Below are positions 26,203 to 36,000 of a stretch of 64,000 nt of DNA, piece by piece. A program made the translations under genes and the position numbers. How positions within the stretch are numbered: the first letter of the stretch is position 1; each line of letters begins with the position of its first letter. Origin of the DNA: Aquimixticola soesokkakensis (GTDB taxonomy: Bacteria; Pseudomonadota; Alphaproteobacteria; Rhodobacterales; Rhodobacteraceae); NCBI RefSeq assembly GCF_900172375.1, contig NZ_FWFS01000004.1:214820-278819 (forward strand). Reading direction: 5' to 3'. The notes beneath the pieces were generated by a model. The model made no database searches, had not been told where the DNA came from, and saw only the letters and a program-made list of their open reading frames with translations.

Positions 26203-28323
26203 TTATGCCTCCTCGGCGATGAGCGCGCAAAACGCCGCGCAGAAATTGTTCAGGGGATATGGCTTGTCGACCAGCGCCGCGATTTCGGCAACGGCATACA
26301 TTCCGCTGTCAGGCAGGTATTCGTAGCTAAATGGTGCAACCCATGGATCGCTATCCGCTAGATTGCCGCCCGTGGCATCGCCGTCTGATCCATCCGCGTA
26401 TGCGACACGGACCTGCGCACCGGAGAGCGGGGGCGTACCGAGCGTGATCTTTACTGTGCAGTTACCGACAATTTCGACGCTCGAAATTGTCACCGCGCTA
26501 TCATTGACATAGACCTTAAACCCACGATTGCTCAGCAATGTTGCGGCACTGCCATTGTAAAACGAGCGCCATTGAAGTGGAGGCTCCGGGGTATGAAAAT
26601 CGACCAGAATTTCAGGCCCGCGCACGCGTGCTGCGCGCGGTGAGAGCGGGTGCCAATCGTGGCCATGCAGCGTCACCAGCGACATGACTTTTCCGATCTG
26701 ACACGCCAGCCACCTGCTGCCATTACTGTCCAGGTGCGTGCCCTTGTCTGTTACAGGGTATGAGGGCGCGGCGAGGAAAACATTCGCGCGCTCTTGCGCC
26801 ATTTCCAACTGGCGCTGCGCAACCCGCGCGCTCGCATATGTCTGCTTTGTTTGGTACGTGTAAATCGCGGGCCGGGCGCTCTGACCAGACGCCGCGAGAA
26901 TTGTGGCCTCTAGTGCATCGAAGTACGCAAGTGTGCCAGACTTAAAGTCTGTGCCGTCTGTGCCGTCTTGGTCACTCTCTCCTTGCATATGAAGAATAGA
27001 GTTGACGCCATAGCTTACCCCCGCAGCAATTGCTTGGGCTTTTACTGCGGCAACAGCGTCCTCAACACGCGCATAATAATCCGGCGATGACCCATCAGAC
27101 AGCTCGGAAATCGACTTCCCCCCGACACCGCAAGATGTCAGCACAATTTTCTTAGTGACCTCGCTCGCGCGCATTTGCTGACGAAGCCACTCAATTTGTA
27201 AGGTGATCAGAGCAGCGAGGTCAGGCATTTCCCCAGGCACATTATCTCCAGCAGCAAGTGCCGCGACCTCGACGTCCGTCAGTATCGCCGAAAAATCGGC
27301 AGATTGGGTGACACATCGTGCAGGGTTTAGGACATCAGTCCCAAGAGCTGCCCAACCATCGGTGAATTTGCCATCAGGACGAATGCTATCGCCAAGCATG
27401 TAGATGCCCAGCGATGTTGTCAGTGCGGTCGATGTGGTGAGCGCTGGCCATGCTTCTTGCCCGTTAGAGAGAGACTGCCCTGTCGTGATGTGGTGCGAGA
27501 TGCCCCAAACAGGCCGCGCGACATTCGATTGCCGCCCACGCACTTGCATCGATGCCGCATATGCCGCGCTGTCGATAGCTGCGATTTCAGCCGCAGAGAA
27601 CGTCGTAGCCGAGGCAGATGGTAGCAGCTTTGGCCCGTCCAGCGCATCGACGCTCGCGAACCCATCGTCATCAATCATCAGGACGAGGCTGTGCCGGTCA
27701 TCTTGTTCGATGCCAATTGTTCCCGCGTCGATAGCGCCCAACGCAAACCGTAAGCCGCTGGGGGCGCCATAATAGGCACCGTCTGCAGCGATGTAGGCGC
27801 TCGCGAACCCATCGTCATCGACAACAGCTTGATCAACCTCGGCTGCATCGTCCTGCTCTATTGTCGCATCAAACTGCGCCTGGCTGACTTTATCGACCAT
27901 CACTGCCGTGGCTGGCACCGTTGTCGTGAGAACTGCTACATCGCCCGTGTCGTGCAGGTACTCATAGTAAGCGACGGTGGCCGGATCATCTGTGCGAACT
28001 TTGAAAATGTCGCTGACGGCAGTTGCAGCAAGGCCCGCTGCCGTGTTGGCATAGATCGGGCTTTCCACGAACTCGCGCGCTTCTTGGGCGGCAAGGCGGG
28101 TGTCGTGTGCTGACGCCGTCTCTTCGAGGTCCGTGGCGCGTGTGGCCAAACTGCTCGCCTGCGCATCAACCGAAGCCAATCGCTCGCTGATCGCGCCAGA
28201 ACCGGCGGCTTGGATGAACAGATCGGCAACCATCTGTTGCGCGGTCGATCCGTCCTTATTGACCAGCACCGCATCAGACAGCGGCACCGTATCGACGTTG
28301 TTCGTTGCTACACCATTGGCCAT
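26203..28323 (-). CDS. Tail fibre with SGNH / sialate O-acetylesterase-like domain
   Basis: The 706-residue protein has an N-terminal helical attachment region (about residues 1-90). Two repeats of DDDGFAS follow (about residues 170 and 220), then an SGNH/CE6-like esterase. Block I is HHITTGQSLSNGQEAW (Ser near residue 284), block III is HMQGESDQDG (about residues 445-455), and block V is DKGTHLDSNGSRW with the Asp-His pair (about residue 530). A C-terminal beta-sandwich closes it. It likely deacetylates capsule or O-antigen during adsorption. It lies immediately downstream of the tail-tip gene. Confidence 0.82.
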   Translation of the reverse strand: MANGVATNNVDTVPLSDAVLVNKDGSTAQQMVADLFIQAAGSGAISERLASVDAQASSLATRATDLEETASAHDTRLAAQEAREFVESPIYANTAAGLAATAVSDIFKVRTDDPATVAYYEYLHDTGDVAVLTTTVPATAVMVDKVSQAQFDATIEQDDAAEVDQAVVDDDGFASAYIAADGAYYGAPSGLRFALGAIDAGTIGIEQDDRHSLVLMIDDDGFASVDALDGPKLLPSASATTFSAAEIAAIDSAAYAASMQVRGRQSNVARPVWGISHHITTGQSLSNGQEAWPALTTSTALTTSLGIYMLGDSIRPDGKFTDGWAALGTDVLNPARCVTQSADFSAILTDVEVAALAAGDNVPGEMPDLAALITLQIEWLRQQMRASEVTKKIVLTSCGVGGKSISELSDGSSPDYYARVEDAVAAVKAQAIAAGVSYGVNSILHMQGESDQDGTDGTDFKSGTLAYFDALEATILAASGQSARPAIYTYQTKQTYASARVAQRQLEMAQERANVFLAAPSYPVTDKGTHLDSNGSRWLACQIGKVMSLVTLHGHDWHPLSPRAARVRGPEILVDFHTPEPPLQWRSFYNGSAATLLSNRGFKVYVNDSAVTISSVEIVGNCTVKITLGTPPLSGAQVRVAYADGSDGDATGGNLADSDPWVAPFSYEYLPDSGMYAVAEIAALVDKPYPLNNFCAAFCALIAEEA

Positions 28324-28332
28324 GGGCGTCTC

Positions 28333-31300
28333 CTAAATGATGCTGATTTCAAAGGGGCCGGCGACCGGCCCCGGCAGATCGTCTGCATTGCGCGGCTCGA
28401 TCCAGATGAAGTGGGTGCCCTGTGTGAGGCAGCCAGAGGTTTCGAGGTAAGCGGTGACGTCGTCCAGCGCGCCATCAAAGGCGCTGGAGGCGGCAAACCC
28501 GAGCGTGTCATTGCCGCTCACGGCCTGAATGCGGTCGCTGTAGGTGCCGCTGGCTGTGATGGCCGTTCCGGGGCGATCCGAACCGCCGGTCAGGCGCGGT
28601 GTCAGGGTTCCGGCCGAGCTGCCGTCGACCGCAAAGCCGATGCGGTAGAACTTGCCCGCCGTCGTGTCGATTGGCTGGCTGATGGCGTCGGCCGTGCCTG
28701 CGGTATGGGGGGCAACCCCGCCCGCGATGGCCCAGCCCGCCTCCAGCGTCCAATCCCCCGCGTTGTTCATCGAACCGCCCGCAACAAGGTTCTCGCGCGT
28801 CGTGTCGCCCAGCGTGGTCGAGTAGCTCGACTGCGGCGTGACGGCGATTGCAGCGCCGACCGCGTCGGTCTCGCGGTCCAGCGTGGCCGACGTAGAGCGA
28901 TAGATTTGCAGCGCCGTGGTGGCCGTGTCATCGCCGGTGGCGATCTGGATCAGCGCCCCGCCGAGCAGCGTGGTGATCGTGATCCCGGCTTCATCCAGAG
29001 CGGCAGGAATATCCGCATCCTGCGCGCCGACGACAATCGCGACGGTCGGTGTATATGGCCCTGTGATGTCCGTGGCGCTGAGGCCGCGCGCGCGGATCTC
29101 GACCGGATCGCCGGTTTCATAGCCAGCGATATCGCCACCGCCCTCAGCGGCCGCAATCGTCACCGTGGTCCACTCGGTGGCCCCTGACGCGCGATGATCG
29201 ATCTCGAACTTTGATGTGGGCACCGTACCCGCTCCCGGCTCGATCAGGTAGGTGACGAGGCCCTCGGTCTCGGTGCCCGACACGCCGCTCACGACCGACA
29301 CGAAACGCGGGGCCGAGGGTTGCAGCAGGTTCTCGTCGATCTCTGCCCCCACACGGCTGGACCACGCGGGGATCTCGGTCGCGGCAAGCTCAATGTCGAT
29401 CTCGGGGGCAGCGGCCACCATGCTCAGGATAGAACAGGCGTCGGTCGTGGTTTCGACATTGCGCACGATGTGGTGGTAGGCCGTCTGGGTGGCACGCCCG
29501 AACTGGACGATCTCGCCAATCGCAGGCACCGGCCCCGTGCCGACAAGTGTCAGGATCGCGGTCTCGCCCGCCACCGTCTGCACGATCCTGACAGTCGAGA
29601 TGCCGACGACATCGTCCGCATCCTCGAACCAACGAAACCGCAACGCATAGTCCACGCCCTCGGCCATCTCGACGTGGTCATCCAGCTCGATGATCGAGCC
29701 AAAGATTTTGCGCACACGACCCGTCATATGGTCGCGCGAAAGGGTGTAGTGGTTGGTCATCACGTCATCTCCGCGCGTGGCCACGCGAAACAGCCCGTCC
29801 TGCGTGGCCTCGAAGGTGTCAGGGCGATAGAGGGCCTCAAGCTGACGACGACGCACCTCGCGCCAGACCTCGGGCGCGTAGACCTTGCCGGACATCGGCA
29901 GCTCTTCGGTGATCTCGATATCGCCCTCGTAACCGGGCCAGCGAATTTGACGCTGCGTTTCCTTGTAGTCGTTGTCAGCGTCCAAAAACGTGACCACCGA
30001 GGCATGTGGCGGCTTGAAATACGACCGCCGCGTCTTGAACGACCACGAGTTGCGCGGGCTGATGTGATCGACGATCAGCGCGTCCTGCGAGGGCCGGTCG
30101 ATCACCACGCCATACTTGCGCCCGTCATGGCGCGGCGTGGCGCGCCCCGCAGCTGCGACCTCTGTGAGGATATCGCGCAGGGTCGTGCCGGTGTCCGACA
30201 GCGCGGCATTGTAGGTCAGACCGCGTGTCGTGCAAAAGTCGTGCCAGTCCTGCAGCAGGTCCAGATCAAGCTGGGCATCGCTACGTGGTTCAGGGAGCGC
30301 CGGGGCTTGCAAAACGTGGCGGTAGAGCGAGGCAGGGTTCTCGGTCGCACGGGTGATCCATGTGCCGGATGCGCTGTCCCAATCCGGGCAAACCCGCGCA
30401 ATCATGCAATTGAAATTATCCAGTGTCCCGGACAGTTGATGCGTGGCCTTGATCCGCAGGGCGACCAGAGCCAAAGGGCGCGGATAGGCCAGCGGGTATT
30501 CAGGGCGCAGGGTCTGCAGCGCGGCCCATGTCGTGCTTTGTTGGACTTTGGTGCTGGTGGTCTCATCCGTCAGCATCGTCAGGCGGACCTGCCAGCGCGC
30601 ACGGCTTGGAAACTGCCACGTGTGCTGACGGTAAAATCCTTCGGCCTTCTTGGCCGATACCTTCAGTTCCTCCACCAGCTGCCATTCCGTGGCCTCGACG
30701 AGGCGCTGCTCGATCCGCACGAACACCGTGCGTTTCACCTTGTCGCCATCTCTGTTGTACTTGATCAGACCGGAGGGCCACGACAACAGCACAGAGGCAC
30801 CGGAGGCATCGGGGCCGGTGGTGCGCACAATCGGTGTCTCGACGGCAGGCTCGTCGTCAATGACCTCCCCTGCATCGTCACGAGGCAGCGGGCGCGTCAG
30901 TTCGACCCCGACTTGCTCCTCAACAACCTGACGCGGATAAAGGCTGCAAGGCAGCTCACCGGCAAGGCCGTAGCGCACTTCGGTTTCGACCTCGTCATAT
31001 TCTGACAGGCTGGTTTCACCGATGCGCATGTCGTCAACCGCAACTTGCCCCTCGCCCAACACATAGAACACGCGCAAAAACTGCGTATTTCCGACGATTT
31101 CGCTGTAGGGCAAGGCTGCAAGAGGCGGCGCAACACGCATCCGCCCCAAGATGACCGGCACCGCGCCATTGGGCAGTGCCTGGTTCTTCAGGCCTGTGAT
31201 TGAATAGGTATTATTCGCATCATCTGCGCTGGCGGGCGGGATCAGGGCATTGATCAAAAGGTTGCCCAGCAGGGTGACGCCGGTCATCACCAACGCCGTG

Positions 31301-31677
31301 CCAACCGTGGTCGACACACCCAGTGCCCCTGCGACCGCCGCGCCAAACGCACCCCCCGCCGCGATAGCCGCGACCGAAACCACGATGGACAGGATTGAAC
31401 CCAGCGCCCCTTTGCCCGGCACGATGCGGATCACGACCTGCACACCGGGGCGCGGACGCACCCCCCGCCAATACTGCGGCGCAACCGTGTCCATGGCTGT
31501 GGCCGTCACGAGCGCGACTTGCGTATGCGCCAGATCAGCCCCCGTGGCCCCCGGCAGGGCCATTCGCACGATCTGATCGAGCGTCATGCCATGCGGTACG
31601 TCGAGGCGCACCTGTTCCTGAGCACCGGGCCAACGCGGGGCGGCGAGCACCGGTACATGGGTCAAATCCCGGCTCAT
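28333..31677 (-). CDS. Tail tip / host-specificity protein J (TipJ family)
   Basis: The 1,114-residue protein has a J-type N-terminus with a hydrophobic stretch near residues 115-170 (GALGSILSIVVSVAAIAAGGAFGAAV). The conserved tip-attachment region follows (NTYSITGLKNQALPNGAVPVILGRMRVAPPL). A central baseplate-hub-like domain and C-terminal Ig/fibronectin-like modules come next. It forms the distal end of the non-contractile tail, joining tape measure and fibres. Its start overlaps the NlpC/P60 gene by four bases. Lambda-type J beside Mu-type heads is what B3- and RcapMu-like phages show. Confidence 0.88.
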   Translation of the reverse strand: MSRDLTHVPVLAAPRWPGAQEQVRLDVPHGMTLDQIVRMALPGATGADLAHTQVALVTATAMDTVAPQYWRGVRPRPGVQVVIRIVPGKGALGSILSIVVSVAAIAAGGAFGAAVAGALGVSTTVGTALVMTGVTLLGNLLINALIPPASADDANNTYSITGLKNQALPNGAVPVILGRMRVAPPLAALPYSEIVGNTQFLRVFYVLGEGQVAVDDMRIGETSLSEYDEVETEVRYGLAGELPCSLYPRQVVEEQVGVELTRPLPRDDAGEVIDDEPAVETPIVRTTGPDASGASVLLSWPSGLIKYNRDGDKVKRTVFVRIEQRLVEATEWQLVEELKVSAKKAEGFYRQHTWQFPSRARWQVRLTMLTDETTSTKVQQSTTWAALQTLRPEYPLAYPRPLALVALRIKATHQLSGTLDNFNCMIARVCPDWDSASGTWITRATENPASLYRHVLQAPALPEPRSDAQLDLDLLQDWHDFCTTRGLTYNAALSDTGTTLRDILTEVAAAGRATPRHDGRKYGVVIDRPSQDALIVDHISPRNSWSFKTRRSYFKPPHASVVTFLDADNDYKETQRQIRWPGYEGDIEITEELPMSGKVYAPEVWREVRRRQLEALYRPDTFEATQDGLFRVATRGDDVMTNHYTLSRDHMTGRVRKIFGSIIELDDHVEMAEGVDYALRFRWFEDADDVVGISTVRIVQTVAGETAILTLVGTGPVPAIGEIVQFGRATQTAYHHIVRNVETTTDACSILSMVAAAPEIDIELAATEIPAWSSRVGAEIDENLLQPSAPRFVSVVSGVSGTETEGLVTYLIEPGAGTVPTSKFEIDHRASGATEWTTVTIAAAEGGGDIAGYETGDPVEIRARGLSATDITGPYTPTVAIVVGAQDADIPAALDEAGITITTLLGGALIQIATGDDTATTALQIYRSTSATLDRETDAVGAAIAVTPQSSYSTTLGDTTRENLVAGGSMNNAGDWTLEAGWAIAGGVAPHTAGTADAISQPIDTTAGKFYRIGFAVDGSSAGTLTPRLTGGSDRPGTAITASGTYSDRIQAVSGNDTLGFAASSAFDGALDDVTAYLETSGCLTQGTHFIWIEPRNADDLPGPVAGPFEISII

Positions 31678-32144
31678 CGCGCGGCCTCGCAGATGATTTG
31701 TACGGGGCGTTGAACATCCGTTTCAAAGACCCGTGAACGGTGCCTGTAATGCCCGTCAAAACGGTGTTGCCATTTACCTGAGTGGTACTCCTCGAGCTTG
31801 GCCTGATCCTCGGCCGCGATGTGGATCATCAGCCCATGGCGCACCACGATCCCCACATGCGACGAGAACCGCCCCTGCCGGAATACGGCGATGTCAAAGG
31901 CCACGGCGGGGCCAGTGACCGGCACCCAGAGCGGCGAGGACGTGGCCCCTGCGATCATGGCCGCGCATTCGCCTTGCTCGTCTGGCGAGCTGTAGCCGAG
32001 GTATTCCGGCAGGCTGATGCCCAGCTCCTCTTGGTAGATGACGCAGGCCAGCCCCCAGCAATCTGCGCCCTCGCGCGTGCGGCCAAGGTCGGCCTGCGGA
32101 ATGCCAATGAATTTGTTCGACCAGCTCATGCGATCCATCCTCAT
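31674..32144 (-). CDS. NlpC/P60-family tail peptidase
   Basis: The 156-residue protein has a DCWGLACVIYQEELG block with the catalytic Cys. The His-containing strand is SSHVGIVVRHG, and LMIHIAAED follows. This is the C40 papain-like arrangement found next to tail tip proteins (lambda gpK type), where it helps tail assembly or cuts peptidoglycan during entry. The ATG at 32144 overlaps the upstream stop (ATGA); an in-frame ATG at 32129 has an AGGA upstream and is an alternative. Confidence 0.85.
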   Translation of the reverse strand: MRMDRMSWSNKFIGIPQADLGRTREGADCWGLACVIYQEELGISLPEYLGYSSPDEQGECAAMIAGATSSPLWVPVTGPAVAFDIAVFRQGRFSSHVGIVVRHGLMIHIAAEDQAKLEEYHSGKWQHRFDGHYRHRSRVFETDVQRPVQIICEAAR

Positions 32145-32665
32145 TGATGCAGCCCCGGAAACTTCGCCCGCGTCATGCGACCGGGCGGGTAATACTCCAG
32201 CTCGATCTCCTCGCGTGACAGCGTGAGGCTGATCTCGGTGTCGGCGATCTCGGCCACGCTCAGCTGGAGGTCCAGCACCTCCTCCTCAATCAGGTCGGGC
32301 GACGAGGCCAGAACGCCCGCAATGTGGATCGTTGCCAGATCGGTGAACGAGCGCAGCACCTCGGCGTAGGCCGCGTCCAGAACGTCCAGCACGATGCGCG
32401 CCTCGCCCGGATCGTCCTGGCTATCCGACGGCAGCACGGCAGAGGCGAGCACGAACAGATATGGATCAGTGGCCGGATTTGCGCCGCGCCAGCTCGAGCG
32501 CGTGCCATAGATCAACGGATCGCTCGATATCCGCTCGGCGTTGTCGGTCGAGAGCCGGATCGGCGCGTCAAGATCGGGATGGTTGATCTCGAACAGGATC
32601 ACCTCGATCTCGCTCGTGGCGACAGCGTCTTGCGCCATGCGGGCGTTCAAAGAAAGGCGTCTCAT
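32141..32665 (-). CDS. DUF1833-type minor tail protein
   Basis: The 174-residue product matches the DUF1833 family of phage proteins found between tape measure and tip. The typical opening is VILFEINHPDLDAPIRLSTDNAE, and the ending EIELEYYPPGRMTRAKFPGLHQ is also characteristic. It resembles the minor tail proteins (gpL/gpM position) that cap the tail shaft. It overlaps both neighbours by four bases. Confidence 0.82.
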   Translation of the reverse strand: MRRLSLNARMAQDAVATSEIEVILFEINHPDLDAPIRLSTDNAERISSDPLIYGTRSSWRGANPATDPYLFVLASAVLPSDSQDDPGEARIVLDVLDAAYAEVLRSFTDLATIHIAGVLASSPDLIEEEVLDLQLSVAEIADTEISLTLSREEIELEYYPPGRMTRAKFPGLHQ

Positions 32666-33084
32666 GGCATCACCACCACTGAAAATGTTTTGCGAAACTC
32701 GACTTGGCCTTCAACGGTCTCGACCGGCACCTGCTCGCCGAAACTGCACAGCCATTGTGCCGCAAGCAGGATAGGTGCGCCCTCGGCCGTCAGCAGCGGG
32801 CGGCCATCCGTCGCCAGCAGCGGCCAGCCGTCGGTTGTCGGATCGGGCATCCAGAACAGATGGGTGCCCTCGGCGCAGTCCTCGTGGAAAAAACGGTCAA
32901 AAATGGCTTTGCCGTTGCGGGTGAGGACCAGTGACAGGTTCACTGTTTTGGACACCGAGGAAAACCGGCGCCGGAACGAGGGCGGCCCCGCATCGGCTTG
33001 CCGCTTGGCGCGCGCATCCTGCGGCGTGACCTGCCATGTCTTGCGCTCAGGCTTGGGGAGTGTGGGGGGCCATGTCAGGATCAT
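32662..33084 (-). CDS. Minor tail protein (tape measure to tip region)
   Basis: The 140-residue product is unnamed but conserved in position in lambda-like tail modules of transposable phages. A mid-protein patch, GWPLLATDGRPLLTAEGAPIL, contains a three-fold imperfect repeat. The beta-rich ends (SKTVNLSLVLTRNGKAIFDRFF; QVEFRKTFSVVVMP) suggest a tail-tip ring protein like gpM. Overlaps of four bases on both sides tie it to the tail operon. Confidence 0.65.
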   Translation of the reverse strand: MILTWPPTLPKPERKTWQVTPQDARAKRQADAGPPSFRRRFSSVSKTVNLSLVLTRNGKAIFDRFFHEDCAEGTHLFWMPDPTTDGWPLLATDGRPLLTAEGAPILLAAQWLCSFGEQVPVETVEGQVEFRKTFSVVVMP

Positions 33085-36000
33085 CCGCGACCCGTCCCGC
33101 GCTGGCGCAGGCCATAGGTCGAGCGCATCTGCCGCTTGGCAGCACCGCCCGACAGGCCTGTGGCCGTCGCTTCAGCGAGGATGTAGCTTTGCTGGCGCTG
33201 TCCGCGCGCGTCCGTGGTTTCCTCAACCTCCATCGCCATCGGGACGGAGGTGTTGTTCACAAGCACCGGCTGCAGCTGGACCACATTCTGAGGTGCCGAA
33301 TTTGCAGCCCCCGCTGTCAGGAATGGATAGGCGCTGGCCGCGCTGACATAGCCGCCCTTGGCATAGCCCTTCATCGTGCCGCGCCGGATGGCTTCGAGGT
33401 TCCCAACGCCAATGCGCGCGGTCGATGCGGCGTCGAACACATATTCTTTCTGGTGGACCACACCGGCGACTTTCTTGGGATCGGAGCCACCGGTTGCACC
33501 GCCGATCTCAAAGCCCGGAACGCCGATCCCGCCCAGCACCGAGCCAAGGAAACTGCCAAACAGCCCGCCACCGGCACCGCCACCCTGACCGATCCCCGCC
33601 AAAGCCTGCCCGAACACATCAAAGCCACCGCCAAGCGTGCCGAGGTTCTGCGTGGCGTCCTTGATGGTGTCGCTGAACCCCTGAAGCTCCGAGCCGGGCA
33701 GCGAAATACCAAAGGCTCCCGGACGCATTCCCTCGAGCCATTCAGGCGTACCGTGCTGGTGCGTCGCGTCGCCTGCACCAAGAGACGGCCCCTGTAACTG
33801 ACTGATCCAAGACATATTGGAAGCATCAGAAAATTTTGGATTTGCATAGCTCAGATGATCGCCGACACTGGATGACATTCCTCCAGCGCGCTGGATCAGC
33901 CAGTTGTCGACAACCGCGTCGATTTTGGCAGAGACCTGCGACATGGGAATGTCATCGACCGAAGAACGCCCGTTTGCCCAAGCGACTGGGCCATTGATGT
34001 CAGAAAACTGGGAACGCGCGTTCACAACGCCCGCGACAGTGTCGCCCCATTTCCCCGACGCCATCCGGTTCATGATCGTGTCAATGATGCCTTCAGCTTG
34101 CCCGTCACCGGCACTCGGCACCCACTCGGTTGCGACTGTCTTCTTGAGATTGACAATGTCCGCCGCCGAGAGGGACAGAACACCATCGCGCATGCCACCC
34201 GTGGTCAAAGGGGCAGCAGCCCCCAGACCACCCAAGCCGCCCAGCGTGCCCATGGTGCTGATCGTCACGCTGCTAGCCGTGACCCGCATCGTCGCAATGG
34301 ATTGCGCGGCACTGCGCGCGGCATGAGCGGGATCGACGACTTCGCCCTTGCCCATCAGCCGGCCCCAGATACCACCAAGCCCGCCCACGTCACCGATGGT
34401 ACCGCCGTTGGTTCCCAAAATCGCGTTCTTGAGCGGGTTCTTGATGGCAATGTCGGTGAGCATGCCTCTGATTTCGTCAGCGAAGCCCTCGAGCGCGCCG
34501 GAAAAATCCCCCTCAAGCAACTTGTCAATCGAACCGTCAATCGCGGCTTCAGCAGCCGAGCCGACCCGATCCCATGCATCCGCCATGCGATCGATCTCAG
34601 TGCGCAGGTCAGCCATTTTTGCGGCTTCGTCGCGGATCTGATCGGCTTGCTTTCCTGACAGGCCCAATTCGCGGATCTTCTTCTCGGCCTCAAAGAGCGC
34701 GAGCGTCCTGCTCCGGATCGCCTCCGACTGCCCCAAGAGCATCTGCTCAAGGCGCAGGTCCGCCAAGCTCTCTTGCTGGGCCTTCGAATACTCTCTGAGC
34801 TTTGAGGCGCGATCGGCCGTCCTGTCCGCTGCCGCCTGATCCGCATAGGCTTGGCGCAGCTGATCCGTGATTTCGCTCAAGCGGACCTTCTCGTCGCCTT
34901 CTGCCGCCGCAGCAGCAGCGACCAAGGGACGCAAGGTCAATTCTTCTTGCAGCAGGCGGTTGACGTCCTCTGCCTTGATGATCCCGGCCGCGACCTGTTC
35001 GGTGAGCCGCATGCGGATATCCGTCTCGGCGCGCAGGTCAGAAATCTGCGTCTGTCCGGTGGCGAGCGTTTGCTCGATGACCTTCTGGCGCGCACGGCGC
35101 GTGGCCATGTCGATTTCCGTCTGCGAGACCTCTTGGTCAGCCATTTCCAAAAGCGTGCGGCGCGCTTCCATTTCCGCGCGTAGCACAGGATTGCGCTCGG
35201 CTGCGATCTGCGCATCCAGACGGTCCAGCTCATTGAGCCGCTGCTGGCTATTGATCAGCGCATCCAGAACGCGCTGTTTGGCCTCGAGCGCTTGTTGGAT
35301 TTCGCTCTGCTGGACACTGTCTTGTCCTGGCGCAGCGATACCGGCCTCAAGGGCTGCGATCTGGTTTTTAAGCTCCTCTTCGCGGCGCATCCGGCTTGTG
35401 GCCCCGGACCCGCCCGCGATCTCAAGTGCGTTCTGGCCCTTGATTTCAGCTTCACGGCGATCTGCTTTCTTCGTCGAAAGAAGGCTTTCCAAAGCGATAA
35501 TGGCTTCGAGTGCGTCAATCTCAGCTTGGGCAGATGCACGTTCACCTTCGACAGCTGTACTATTTCCACCACGAGACTTGCGGCCCGACAACGCCAGTCT
35601 CTGACGAGCGATTGCGAGGAGCTCTTCTTCGGTGGGAGGCGCAACCAGATTGTCGATGCCCTCGCCAATCCCATCCCATAGACCCGACGCAGTATTTTTG
35701 ATCCGTTGCATTGCGCGATCAAGCGCATGCATGCCACTTTCGGCATCGGCGAGCTTGTCCGGCAGGGCGTCCAGCAGGACCGCTTGCGCATCGCTTTCAC
35801 GGTTTTGCGCCACCAGCGTCTGGGCATAGCGCATGGTTGCCGCATCGATCAGGCCGTATTTTTGATAAAGCGTCTCGGCAGCTTTGGCAGGCTCGGCGAA
35901 CATTTCGGCCAGTTGCGCACCGGCCGCGTTCTGCTCAAGGCCCAGCGTGGCAGCAAAGTCCTTCGACAGGCCGATCAGATCGTCATAGTGCTCGGCACCG

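Noticed and set aside
29320..31005. 561-codon plus-strand frame in the tail-tip gene
   Set aside because: Antisense shadow of protein J.
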